Counted from the stretch's first letter, positions 42,509 through 51,933 are shown. The stretch is DNA of 64,000 nt from Xylocopa sonorina (GCF_050948175.1 NW_027490137.1:496001-560000); one strand, 5' to 3'. The notes: a model not told the origin generated them from the sequence alone. Numbers and translations are program-made.

Positions 42509-43363
42509 TTAGAAATAGTATTTTGGGCATGGCAGATCTGGGATGGTGAAATCGTAGAGTCCTTTGTACGGTGAGGGTTCCCGTCGTCGGATCTCGTGGA
42601 GGTTGATTCTCCTGGTACGTCCCTGGAGTGAGCGAGAGGGCGAGTTTCCCTGCAGGTAAGAGTGAGACGGTGGATGGCTCCTTGAGTGGGAGCGAGACAG
42701 CGCACATGGTCCTTGATGCGAGCGAGATGGCGAGCACCTCTGCGGGTGCGAATGAGACGGAGGGTTGGTCCCTTGGAGTGAGAGAGACGGCGAGCACCTC
42801 TGCGGGTGCGAGTGAGTCGGAGGGTATATCCCTTGGAGTGAGAGAGACGGCGAGCACCTCTGCGGGTGCGAGTGAGACGATGGTCGTAGCCTTTGGCCTG
42901 AGTGAGACGGCGAATTGCGCCTGGGTGTTGCCTGTGGTGCAGGCGCGTGAGGGTGGTTGCTGTGGTGCGTTGAGAGGGTGGCAGGTGGCACGCCTGACGT
43001 CACACCTTCCCCCTTAGAAAAAGAATTTCGCCTATTGCGAAATCTCTGGACTGATGTGGGCTCGATGTGGTATGCTACTCGTCTCGTGTGCTGTGGAGGA
43101 GATTGGTCCTCCTTGGCGTGTATGCTGCTCTCATCTCGTGGATGCTGTGGTCTCTCGTCTCGTGGATGCTGTGGTCTCTGCGTATCTTGTGCTGCTACGG
43201 CTGCACTCTGTTTGGTTGCACTTTTCTTCTGAGGTGCACTTTGTTCGTTTGTCACTGTCACCGATTCTTTTACTCTTTGTTCATTAAGATTTTCAGTTTT
43301 TGATTTTGACTTACACTTTTCACTGTCTCCTACATTCGATCGAACTCTCATACGTGCATTCAT
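42509..43363 (-). CDS. small frame downstream of pol, running into the LTR
   Basis: This 284-codon frame starts 11 bp after the integrase stop. Its first about 115 residues, rich in Lys, Ser and Gln, lie between pol and the LTR. The frame then passes through the PPT into U3, where it reads the 60-bp minisatellite as about four Ser/His/Pro-rich 20-residue repeats. It has no signal peptide, transmembrane segment or envelope motif, so it is not a recognisable env. Either it is a lineage-specific extra frame or an accident of GC-rich repeat DNA. The start immediately after pol is the only support for it being real. Confidence 0.25.
   Translation of the reverse strand: MNARMRVRSNVGDSEKCKSKSKTENLNEQRVKESVTVTNEQSAPQKKSATKQSAAVAAQDTQRPQHPRDERPQHPRDESSIHAKEDQSPPQHTRRVAYHIEPTSVQRFRNRRNSFSKGEGVTSGVPPATLSTHHSNHPHAPAPQATPRRNSPSHSGQRLRPSSHSHPQRCSPSLSLQGIYPPTHSHPQRCSPSLSLQGTNPPSHSHPQRCSPSRSHQGPCALSRSHSRSHPPSHSYLQGNSPSRSLQGRTRRINLHEIRRREPSPYKGLYDFTIPDLPCPKYYF
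42600..42920 (-). repeat. GC-rich minisatellite in U3 of the 3' LTR
   Basis: Units of 60 bp (with 30-bp half-units) built on GGAGTGAGAGAGACGGCGAG, CACCTCTGCGGGTGCGAGTG and AGTCGGAGGGT. At least two near-perfect 60-bp units are present, plus decayed ones. In one minus frame each unit gives a 20-residue Ser/His/Pro repeat. The 5' LTR has about 90 bp less, so copy number has changed since integration. Repeated U3 blocks often act as enhancers; that role is inferred. Confidence 0.8.
43005..43015 (-). promoter_or_regulatory. polypurine tract (PPT)
   Basis: On the element strand AAGGGGGAAGG lies immediately 5' of the 3' LTR start TGTGACGTC. This is the expected position and composition for the plus-strand DNA primer. 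Confidence 0.9.
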
Positions 43364-43376
43364 CGTTTGTAGGCGC

Positions 43377-44405
43377 TTACAATTTTTTTAATTTATTTGA
43401 ATGCACAATCTTGTGCCTCCCCTTAACATTAATTTTTACATTATTATTAGGCAGAATCTCCAAGATCTTATATGGGCCTGTGTATTGAGAATCGAATTTA
43501 TGTCTAAGTGGTTCGCGGAGCAAATAAACCCATTGTCCGACTTGGAAATCCTTTACATTAAGCTTCTTATCGTAATAGAATTTAGCGCGTGTTTTTGCAC
43601 CGTCTAAGTATGTTTTCGCTATTTCTTGTGAAGTACGTATTCTATCGTTGAGTTCATCTAAATACGTGGCGTACGATTCGTTTTCCGAAGTGTCTCTGAA
43701 AGGTATGGCAGAGGGAGTTCGTGCTATTTTCTCAAAAACCAGTTCGTATGGCGTGTAACGTGTTCCTTCGTGTGTACTGGTATTGTAGGAAAACATAGCG
43801 TATGGCAGCCATTTTCCCCAATTGTTCCGATTGCCTATGAATTGTTTTAAATATTCCGCTAACACGTGATGTGATCTTTCCACAGAACCGTTGGTCTGGG
43901 GGTGGAAAGCCGTTGTTTTATATTGTTGAATTCTGAATCTAGCGGCGATGGTTTTCGTCAATGAGTTTATAAAGTTGGAACCTTGATCTGTTAATATGCC
44001 CTTATGGCATCCGAATTTACAAATAAAATGCGTAATGAACGCGTCGGCTATGTCAACCGCCGTGGTTCTTTTTAAAGGAATTGCTAGGGAATACTTTGTC
44101 AGGAGATCTTGTATCGTGAGTATGTTCGTATATCCGTCTGGAGTGGGGGGTAATGGTCCCATAACGTCCATGGATATCTTGTCGAATGCTGTGCCTGGGG
44201 TATCGGTGAGAGTTAGAGGTTGACGCGTTTTGACTCTAGTTAGTTTTAATTTTTGGCACATTTCGCATTTTTCTATGTATTTTTGGATTTCTTGTTTCAT
44301 GTTCGGCCAGTAGTACTTTTCACGGATTCTACTGTAAGTTTTGTTAACTCCTTTGTGTCCTGCTACTGGGGTATCGTGATTCTCGCGGATTATATCGTTT
44401 CGAAG
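43377..44405 (-). pseudogene. Gypsy integrase domain
   Basis: C-terminal part of the Pol polyprotein, which would integrate the cDNA. An HHCC zinc finger begins upstream of the first Met: His codons at 44378 and 44357 (HX6H), then CEMC. Counting from the Met at 44300, the DD35E core is Asp 45 (MDVMGP), Asp 105 (LTDQGSNF) and Glu 141 (NGSVERSH), with exactly 35 residues between the last two. The GPY/F-type tail (TGPYKIL, about residue 280) ends the protein with a basic run before the stop. The catalytic residues are intact, but the frame is cut from RNase H by an in-frame TAA at 44406-44408, so integrase cannot be made as part of Pol. Family assignment is secure. Confidence 0.93.
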
Positions 44406-45528
44406 TTATTCTCGCGGAGTTCGAACGAGACCTTGGCAGAACGTAATTTGAATATTGGTGTCGAGAAAGAGATCTACTAGGATTCGTTTGATTTGTGAAA
44501 GAGTAAATTGATTAATTGCGGTTTGTGCTATGCTAAACGATTCTAATTGAAGCTCGCGTGTTACGTCATATAGAGATTGTAAACATTCTAGAAAGATTTG
44601 ATTGTCGACTTGTTTCTTTTCGTGTTCCGTAACTGGTAATGAAATTTGGAAATAATTTCCGTGAGAACTTACTTTGGCTCTTCCTAAGTTAACGTTATCT
44701 TTATGTTGATGGAATTTTCCTACATTCTGAAGTTCGCGTGCGCCTGTTTCGTACGGGCGGCCTCCTCTCGTGATAAAGACGACTAAATTATCGTGCCTTG
44801 CGGATAACGAGTCTCTTGTAGTAACTCGAGGTCGTTGCCTGACTTCGGGTGGGTAGTCCACTGTCGGTAAGTCTGTCGGTACCGTTGTCGGTAAGGAGGA
44901 ACTAGGATTTTCTGTCGGTAATTGCGATCTGTCGATATTTTCTGTCGAGGATGCTGGTGTAGGAGGCGGCGGAGGTGGAGGTTTGGATGATTTAGGAACT
45001 GGAAACTCGAAAATGTTTTCGTCGGAGTCGCTGGAGTGTGTAATTGGCTTTACGCTGACAGGGTTTCTTGACAAAGCATCTGCGTTCATGTTCACCTTTC
45101 CTGGCTTGTATACGATTTCATGTTCGTATTCGGCCAGTTTAAGGCGCCAACGAACTAATCTACTGGACGGATCTTTGACGGAGTTCATCCAGACCAACGG
45201 TCTGTGGTCTGTCACGAGTTTGAAAGATCGACCGTAGATATATGGTCTAAAATAATGAACGGCGTAAATGATGCCCAAACACTCCTTTTCTATAGTTGAA
45301 TAATTTTTCTCTGCATTATTCAGCAAGCGCGACGTGTAGGCGATTAGAAGGTCCCTACCGATGGGGCCCTGACTAAGAACGGCGCCGATAGCGTTGGCGG
45401 ATGCGTCTGAGGTTATGATAAACGGTTTCGAAAAGTCAGGATACTGCAATATCGGTGCTTCACAGGGCATGTCTCTTAGTGTAACGAATGCAATTTCCTG
45501 ATCGTTTCGCCAAATGAATTTAATATCT
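44406..45528 (-). pseudogene. Gypsy RT connection and RNase H domains
   Basis: Continues pol after a frameshift and encodes the connection segment and RNase H, which would remove RNA from the cDNA hybrid. Visible RNase H landmarks are ITSDASANAIGAVLSQ (first Asp), STIEKECLGI (Glu), LVTDHRPLVW (Asp) and NMNADALSR (last Asp). A Pro/Ser-rich linker of about 170-190 residues (PKSSKPPPPPPPTP and onward) follows before integrase and is longer than in compact Gypsy pols. The first Met is at 45470, but homology extends upstream to about 45528, where the reading frame changes. An in-frame TAA ends it at 44406. Confidence 0.9.
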
Positions 45529-45660
45529 TTTTCTAAGGAGATTCGTTAGTGGTTTCGCGATAGAAGAGAAATTTGAAATAAATCTGCGATAGTATCCTGC
45601 GAGACCGAGAAACTGTTTTATTTGTTTTGGGTTCTGTGGACGTGGAAAGTCTCTGACTGT
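45529..45660 (-). pseudogene. RT thumb segment between a stop and a frameshift
   Basis: After the in-frame TGA (45661-45663) the same frame continues with FLGLAGYYRRFISNFS, the typical Gypsy RT thumb sequence. It then falls out of frame around the CTTTTTCTAAGGAG run (about 45526-45540), where pol resumes in another frame. One single-base indel in that run explains it. Confidence 0.8.
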
Positions 45661-46017
45661 TCATATTTTATTAGGATCGGGTTTTACCCCGTTTTCGCTA
45701 ATGACGTGCCTTAAATAATTTACTTCACGACGCAAAAACTCGCACTTGTCCGGCTGGAGGACAAGGTTCGCGTTTCGAAGGCGTTCTACAAGCTTATTAA
45801 ATTTTACCTCGTGTTCGTGCAAAGAACTGGCGTACAGAACAATATCATCGAGATATACAAACATTTCATTGCCTTGCAAACCTGTTAGAACATTGTCCAT
45901 CAGCCGTTGGAAGGTGGCTGGGGCGTTACGGAGACCGAACGGTATTCTTTGAAATTCGTAGTGGCCGTGAGGGGTCGAAAATGCGGTTTTAGCGGAATCT
46001 GATGCTGACATTGGGAT
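45661..46017 (-). pseudogene. RT palm, 3' half, split by the R1-like insertion
   Basis: Second half of the RT catalytic core. It starts within the 12-bp target duplication and shows STPHGHYEFQRIPFGL, NAPATFQRLMD and the catalytic YLDD (VYLDDIVLYAS). It ends at an in-frame TGA at 45661. The first half of the palm is at 51934 onward; the 5.9-kb non-LTR element lies between. No product with a whole palm can be made. Confidence 0.92.
46006..46017. repeat. 12-bp target duplication of the R1-like element, left
   Basis: TGACATTGGGAT, repeated perfectly at 51934-51945. It lies in the codons for the IPMS stretch of Gypsy RT. Removing one copy plus 46018-51933 rejoins pol in frame, which proves the nesting order. 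Confidence 0.93.
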
Positions 46018-46265
46018 CTGGACACTGCATTGTCACGAGTCGGCGTCCTAGGACCGAATGGCTCTTATGTGGCGGGCGTCCGAAGGACGCAGTCCATCCC
46101 ACTTCCAGACTGGGAGACTGGGGGTGGCTAGCCCTACAGGCGGAAGGCAAAAATGAACAGCAGAACAAATGGTGAGTAAGTGGTGATATTCAGATCTCGA
46201 AATAAAGACATTTCAGAGATCCCAGATACGAAGGTCGAAAGAGACCTCAAAGCTATATATGCTAA
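46018..46265 (+). other. 5' end of the R1-like leader
   Basis: Non-coding. It contains a strong short hairpin, GCGTCC-GAA-GGACGC (about 46078-46092), a GTCCTAGGAC palindrome and AGGTC-GAAAGA-GACCT (46232-46247). Several R-element families carry self-cleaving ribozymes of HDV type at this position. I could not fit the HDV fold by eye, so none is called. Confidence 0.5.
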
Positions 46266-46723
46266 GGCCGCTGGCGCTCGGTTAAACCGAGTCGCTGGCG
46301 GCCTTTTTTATCAAGCCCGAGAAAGCAATACGCCGCTGGCACTTAGAAGAATTCTGGGTGTTGGCGGCTAATAAAGTATAGAAATGGAGTTATAAAAGCC
46401 TGCCGCTGGGTACCTGGAGTATTCCAGGTGCCGGCGGCTAATTTTATTTGACCAAATTTAGTGATGCTAGCCGCTGGGCGCCTGGAGTACTCCAGGCGTC
46501 GGCGGCTAATTCTATTTAATGGGAAATCCAGAAATGCAGGCCGCTGGTGCTCGGAGCTACTCCGGGCGCTGGCGGCCTTTTTTCATTTAGGCCATTTTAC
46601 AAAATTTAGGGGCGCTAGCCGCTGGTGCTTGGAAATTCCAGGCGCCGGCGGCTTTTTCCATTAAATGGAATTCGATAAACGGCAGGCCGCTGGTGCCCGG
46701 ATTAAATCCGGGTGCTGGCGGCC
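46266..46723 (+). repeat. array of seven covarying hairpins
   Basis: Seven tandem units about 65-78 bp apart, each a 35-39-nt hairpin: 46266-46302, 46332-46368, 46402-46438, 46470-46506, 46539-46577, 46618-46652 and 46685-46723. The outer stem GCCGCTGG / (C/T)(C/T)(A/G)GCGGC is almost constant. The inner stem varies yet stays paired: CTCGGT/ACCGAG, CCTGGA/TCCAGG, TCGGA/TCCGG, TTGGAA/TTCCAG, CCCGGAT/ATCCGGG. Four hairpins (1, 5, 6, 7) are followed directly by runs of five or more T; the others by TAAT-rich sequence. Paired compensatory change implies selection on RNA (or cruciform) structure. Function is unknown; protein binding, translation initiation or transcript termination are options. 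Confidence 0.9.
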
Positions 46724-47245
46724 TTTTTCATTTAGGCCATTCTGAAAATTTAAGGCTCCAGTCCCAGAAAATTTCTGAGATGTATGAAACTGTAAGTCGC
46801 CATCTGGCGCATAAAATGATAGAAAAATAAAATGATTTTCGGGCTTTGTAATCTGCATAAAAAGCTACTGGCACTTACACCTAGCCAAGTGAGGTCTCTG
46901 AAACTTGAAGATCTGGGAAAGTCTCCGGCACTAAGACTTAGCCGAGCGAGACTGAATATCTATAAAAAGCTAAGTAGGAAACACCAAATAGTGGAAGCCG
47001 GCCAGCTGTGGGCTAGTAAGATGGTTTGGAAAAGGCCAGAACGGGGCCAAAAAAAGGCCGGAAATAAACATTCAGGTGGTAGACTGAGCAGTAAACCATC
47101 GCAAGGGCCGCAGTCGATCGGGGAGCCACCCTCGGTGCGCTAACGGTCGACTGGGGGACCTATGAATTCCAAGTTTGGTCAACCCATCCGTAGATGGCTT
47201 AATAGGAGACAAGCTAGTACGGGAAGTATAGCGAGCTCCACTAAC
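46724..47245 (+). other. leader region downstream of the hairpin array
   Basis: No convincing gene. A decayed repeat pair is visible: GGCACTTACACCTAGCCAAG at about 46870 and GGCACTAAGACTTAGCCGAG at about 46928, each followed by a GAGGTCTCTGAA- or GAGACTGAA-like stretch. A 103-codon frame at 46832-47143 has no recognisable domain and crosses these repeats, so I do not call it. Confidence 0.5.
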
Positions 47246-47285
47246 GTGTACCCTCGATAGCGCACGCTGTCGGAAGGAGGTACAC
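47246..47285 (+). other. leader hairpin A
   Basis: GTGTACC ... GGTACAC encloses an inner stem CGATAGCG/CGCTGTCG. Its paralogue at 47597 has the same outer stem and a different but still paired inner stem. Confidence 0.7.
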
Positions 47286-47596
47286 AGCACACACACCATA
47301 CACAAACACAAACACGGTTGCGAAAGGTCCTAGCGAGAGTTCTGTCCTGAGCATAACCGCGGCCTCGACAAAAGTGTCTCACCCGAACCTAAGGTTCAAT
47401 AATAAATCAAAAGGCGTATAGCTTAGGCCATATGTCGTACAGGGCCTAACTGCAGTCGGGCACTTAAGCGCCTGGAAGCAGATTAGGAACGAAATTCGAA
47501 GTAGAGACACGTAAATCGCTGGAGACTGATAATTAGCAGCGATCTCAATACACAAAGGCCTCGTTCTGTCATACCAGCAGAACGAGACCCCTACAC

Positions 47597-47635
47597 GTGT
47601 ACCTCTGCGGCGCTCGCTGCAGAAACAAGGTACAC
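47597..47635 (+). other. leader hairpin B
   Basis: GTGTACC ... GGTACAC with inner stem TGCGGCG/CGCTGCA, 351 bp from hairpin A. Surrounding sequence shares CTAGCGAG and CCGCGGCC landmarks, so the two lie in a diverged tandem duplication of about 350 bp upstream of the ORF. Confidence 0.7.
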
Positions 47636-47819
47636 AACACTCAAACACACAAGAACAAAAACTTTTCTCTTAATCGAAGGAGGCTCTAGCGAGTGTCTCC
47701 CTGCGTTAGCAGCTGGAGACCGCGGCCCCGGCAGGGCAGCGTTGGTGCGCGCTGATGGGCTTGACGACCCCACCGTCCCGAAGTAAGAAGCATCAACCCC
47801 CCCACAAACGCAAATTCTC

Positions 47820-50800
47820 ATGATGGCCACACCCGACCCTAAAAATTCCGGAGGCAAAATAGCCCTCCATTCGGATCTCCGGGTGAGGGCAGGGCCGGGT
47901 GAGGTGATCGTGGCGTATGATGGGTCAAGATGGGAGAGAAATCCTCGTCCCGTGACCCCGTCCCACGGTATTGGCCCCATAGTCGAGCGGCGGAGCCGTC
48001 AAGCTCGGCGGTCGGCGACGGCTGTACTCGGGCAGCGTCGACGGGCCGCGACTGGGCGAGACTCCGCCGACGAGGCTTTGGCTAGGGCTCTAGGTATCAG
48101 CCTTTGCGCTGTCGAAATCCGGATAACTAGGTGCGACGGAAGACCCAGGTCAGATCCGGTATCTCTGGCTGGGTCAATAAGAAATAGAGAAAGGAAAAAC
48201 CAGACTAGGAACGTTAGATCCGCGATTCCCCCCGCGATCGCGTACCCACCATACCCCATCGCGTCCACGTCCGCAACCGACACAGCTCAAGCTCAAGCGT
48301 TGACGTCGACGTCGACGCCCGCGATCGGATTCGCGACCACGGGACTTAGGATACTGCAGCTGAACATGCAACACTCAGCTGCAGTCACAGGGCAAGTGAC
48401 TCAGCTCGTTGCAGAAAAGTACCTAGACGTCCTGCTATTGCAGGAGCCATACGCTAGGAAACTAAGCACGAGCTATGCTATTTGTGGACTAGGGATCGGT
48501 ATGAAGGTGGCGGCTGTAAGCTCACAACACCCGTGGGCGGCAGTCGCCGTTAGCAACCCTCGTATCGAAATGGTATTCATCTCGCAGCTTAGCAATACGC
48601 ACTGCGTTTATGCGGAAGTGCTGGCGCCCGGCATCTCGGTATACGTCGTATCGTGCTACTTCCAGTACAGCGACGATATCGAGATGCACCTCAGGCACCT
48701 CGAGACGGTGTTTCATAATCTGAGGGGGAAGAGATTGTTAGTTTCGGTAGATGCCAACGCCCGGTCGTCACTCTGGGGGCCGCAGAGTACAGACGATAGG
48801 GGAGCAAAGTTCGAGGAGCTCATACGGGCGTTTGGCATGGAAGTTGTGAACGATATTCGTCAGCTACCTACCTACTGGTCGACCAGTAGAGGCTCGTCAT
48901 ACATCGACGTTACTCTGGCATCGCCAACCATGCTCCCACTCATCGGGGGCTGGAGGGTACGGAGAGATTGGGTGACCAGCGATCACAACGCAATTAACAT
49001 CCGGCTGAGGGTCCCGAGCACTGTAGCGGTGGATCAGGGAGGAGCAAGCACTCGGTTCGACGTCAATCGAGCCGATTGGGAGCTCTTCACTGAAAGCCTG
49101 GCCGATCAATCTAGATCGAGGCTCGAGACAGTAAGGCTGGAGTCTGCGGAAGATGTAGATAGGTTGGCGGAGACGCTAACGGGAGTCATCACTGATTCCT
49201 GTGCCGCGTCAATGCCTTACAAAAGACAACTTAGAAAGTCCAACCCGTGGTGGACGAAAGAACTTTCAGATATGAAAAGATCTGAGCACAGTCTGAGACG
49301 TGTGGCTCAGAAGGAACGAGACGAAACCGCTCGCCAAGAAAAATGGTTAAAGTACCGCTCCTCTTTGCGGGAATATAACAATAAGGTGAAGCGGACGAAA
49401 CTCGAAAGCTGGCGACGCTTTGTAACGTCGAACGGGAACTCGGGGCCCTGGAGTACCGTCTATAAGCTCCAGGCGAATAAACTCCGAGTTGAGAGAGTCC
49501 TTAGTACTCTCCGGCGTGGTAGAGACAACACATATGATAGCCGCGAGACAGCCAGCTTACTCCTGAGTACGCACGTCCCCGAGGACCGGGAAGAAGAAGA
49601 CACGCCGGAGCAGCGTGAGATTAGGGAAAGCGCACACTTCGCGCCTGACACTCCTGATGCCTCCTGCTTCACGGAAGCGGAGGTAGTGAGTGCAGTAAAG
49701 ACTTTCAAAAATAGAAAGGCACCGGGGCCGGACCACATAGAGGTCCAGGCGCTGAAGGCCACCGTAGGTATAATTCCCGGTCAGATGACAAGAATATTTA
49801 ACGGATGCCTTCAATGGGGCGTCTTCCCCTCGATCTGGAAGGAGGGCTCTCTCAGAGTCCTCTTGAAGGAAGGGAAAGACGAGAAGAATCCGAAGTCCTA
49901 CAGACCGATCTGTCTCCTCTCAGTAGTAGGGAAACTCCTCGAGAAGCTCCTAAAAAAGCGTCTCTACCAGACGTCGTTGGCCCCTGGGATGGTCTCCGAC
50001 CGACAGTTCGGGTTCACGCCCGGAAGGTCGGCGGAAGACGCGGTCGTGGAGATGCGCCGCATGGTCGATGCTTCCGAGCGTCGATACGCTGTGGCGCTTC
50101 TCTTCGACATCTCTGAAGCCTTCGACAATGTCTGGTGGCCCCTAGTCTTAGAGTCGATGAAAGAAAGAGGCTGCCCTCGGAACGTTTTCGAAGTAATGAA
50201 AAGTTACTTCGACGGCCGACGGGTTAGACTCTCAATAGGATCTGTACAGGTTTCCAAGCGGGCGACGAGAGGGTGTCCGCAAGACTCCGTTCTCGGTCCC
50301 GCCTGCTGGAACCTTATGTTTGACAATCTCCTGCGGTCACTCCAGACCACAGTCGAGAATAGGTTCATAGCTTACGCGGACGATCTCCTAGTCCTTGTAA
50401 GCGGAAATAGTAGAAGAGAATTGGAGATAAATGGTCAACAAGTTGTTGACCAGATTCTCCTTTGGTGTAGGCTGGCGAAACTCGAAGTATCGGCCACAAA
50501 GACGGAGGCAATTGTCCTCAAGAGTGGTTTGATCGAGAGGCCAGCGATAGGAAGAAGAGGAGGCACGCGCCCGGACAGAAAACGCAAGGCCGTTCGGTCT
50601 TCTAAAGCCGACCTTGCCGCGAGACCGCCGACCATCCGATTAGGGAATAATAGTATTAAATTCAAGCACGGGGTACGGTACCTTGGCGTCAACATAGACG
50701 CAGATATGGGAGTCAGATCCCATTGTAGATATTTGAGCGACAAGGTCGGATCGCTGTTCAGTAAACTTAGTAGGCTGGCGAGATGTACGTGGGGGCTCCG

Positions 50801-51527
50801 CTTCAGCTCTCTCGATGGCATATACAGGGGTGCGTTCGTCTCGACGATGGTGTATGCCTCGGCGGGATGGGCCGACCTGTGCACGGAGAGAGAGTGGAAG
50901 GTGCTCAGATCCGCGCAACGTCGCGCCTTGATCGCGATGACCGGTGCATACCGCCGGATATCGTGGGAAGGTGCGTGCGTAGTGGCTGGCGCGGCCCCTA
51001 TAGACATGGTCGTCTAGCAGCATAGGGCCCTCTACAATCTTCGTAGAGGAAGAGACCCCAGGATAGGGAACACCGTCATCCAAAGTGGATTGGAAGACGG
51101 TGAAGAATGCGTTAAAATTGAAGTCATAAACGTGTGGCAAACCCGGTGGAAAGATTCCCACAAGGGTCGCACGACGTATGACTTTTTTCAGGATGTTAGA
51201 GTAAGACTGGCCGCCGACTGGATTAGGCCAAGTCACTACACCACGTAGGTGCTGTCGGGGCATGGCAACTTTATGGCTCGTCTATTGACGTACGCCGTTG
51301 TCAATGACTCGACATGTATCTGCGGAGGTGCAGCAGATACAGTGGGACACTTCCTACTAGAGTGCCCACTCTTCGAAGCGCAGAGAGAAGCTCTGCGAGA
51401 CATTATCCCGGCGAGTGAGTGGAGATGGCCGGAGGCGGCACCGCACTTGGTGTCGTCGCCAGAGGCCTTCTCTGTGCTCGCCAGCTTCAGCCAGGAAGCG
51501 CTCTGGCTGAAGATGTTCATGGAGTAG
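47820..51527 (+). pseudogene. R1-clade endonuclease-reverse transcriptase ORF, interrupted
   Basis: Encodes the retrotransposition enzyme: target nicking and target-primed reverse transcription. Start ATG at 47820; an in-frame TAA lies at 47784. Residues 1-175 are basic and Ala-rich with no known domain. Endonuclease spans about 176-398: LQLN, LLLQEP (Glu 209), SVDANARS, YIDVTL (Asp 363) and TSDHN (388-389). RT spans about 620-900: YRPICLL, motif A FDISEAFD, motif B RGCPQDSVLGP, catalytic AYADD (852-855). TAG at 51015-51017 cuts the protein after 1065 residues. The frame continues past it to a second TAG at 51246-51248, then ends at 51527 with CICGGAADTVGHFLLEC, the R1-type CCHC motif. Motif B has Asp where Gly is near-invariant, and motif A has Glu where Gly is usual, so enzyme activity is doubtful even without the stops. 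Confidence 0.92.
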
Positions 51528-51933
51528 GCTTGCTCCATCGTTGGATAGAATACAAAAGTTAAGTCTTCAGAATGGAAATTCCATTCAAACCAGTAGTTGA
51601 GGTCTTGCTTTGATCGACAACTCTTCAGTCGATCAAAGCTCTTTAAATTTCTAAATAAAGGGTCAGAGTGAGCGTGTTCGCGTACACGTAGCGAGTTCGC
51701 CTTCCCGAGGTTCCCCGTGGGTGCTCCTGCGGTTAGGATTCGTCCTCTCCGACGGAGTAGCTGAAGGACTCGCCCGGTGGGAAAGGCGCCCCGGCACATC
51801 TGGATTTTTCCATCGCCCGTTTCAGTGAGGTGGGAGTACCCTGGGAGGTAGAGGCTAGATTACGTCGCGTATACCCGTCTGGGTGAGGAAGCACGCCTGA
51901 TCACCGTCCTGGTGTAGGGCAGACAATAAATCT
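51528..51933 (+). other. 3' UTR of the R1-like element
   Basis: Non-coding. It contains a perfect 12-bp stem with 9-nt loop (GCTTTGATCGAC / GTCGATCAAAGC, 51607-51639), a 7-bp stem GAATGGA/TCCATTC (51570-51586), AATAAA at 51654 and again at 51925 just before the end. 3' hairpins in this class are often recognised by the RT; here that is inference. There is no poly(A) or simple repeat tail. Confidence 0.75.

Larger units (their letters stand above)
41464..43004 (-). repeat. 3' LTR of the Gypsy provirus (1541 bp)
   Basis: Begins TGTCATGTCC and ends GACGTCACA on the plus strand, so the element strand reads TGTGACGTC...GGACATGACA. It matches 55025-56267 collinearly. This copy retains a 207-bp segment (42384-42590) absent from the 5' LTR, and more units of a GC-rich minisatellite. 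On the element strand the retained segment has ATTATATATATACC, a TATA-like run, at about 42484-42497. The frame of about 130 codons at 41466-41864 (minus) occurs in both LTRs simply because the LTRs are copies, so I do not call it a gene. Confidence 0.92.
46018..51933 (+). mobile_element. R1-clade non-LTR retrotransposon, full length but defective
   Basis: A 5916-bp insertion on the plus strand, flanked by a perfect 12-bp duplication. Its structure is a 1.8-kb leader with hairpin arrays (46018-47819), one long ORF with apurinic-type endonuclease, RT and C-terminal CCHC motif (47820-51527, interrupted), and a 0.4-kb 3' UTR ending AATAAATCT with no poly(A) tail. Endonuclease-RT-CCHC order, the short target duplication and lack of poly(A) are typical of the R1 group. 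Classic R1 sits in 28S rDNA; this copy is in a Gypsy pol gene, so it is a non-rDNA member of the clade or a stray. No gag-like ORF1 with zinc knuckles is recognisable. Confidence 0.92.

Noticed and set aside
46018..46160. HDV-like self-cleaving ribozyme at the 5' end of the R1-like element
   Set aside because: Expected for some R elements, and strong hairpins are present. I could not place the nested double pseudoknot (P1 pairing plus P1.1 and the J4/2 residues). An RNArobo or Infernal search with HDV descriptors would decide.
46266..46723. Bacterial-type intrinsic terminators (GC hairpin plus T-run)
   Set aside because: Structure matches, but the context is a eukaryotic retrotransposon leader, and three of seven units lack a clean T-run. 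Reported instead as a covarying hairpin array.
46832..47143. A possible ORF1 of the R1-like element
   Set aside because: Only 103 codons, no zinc knuckles or coiled coil, and it crosses leader repeats.
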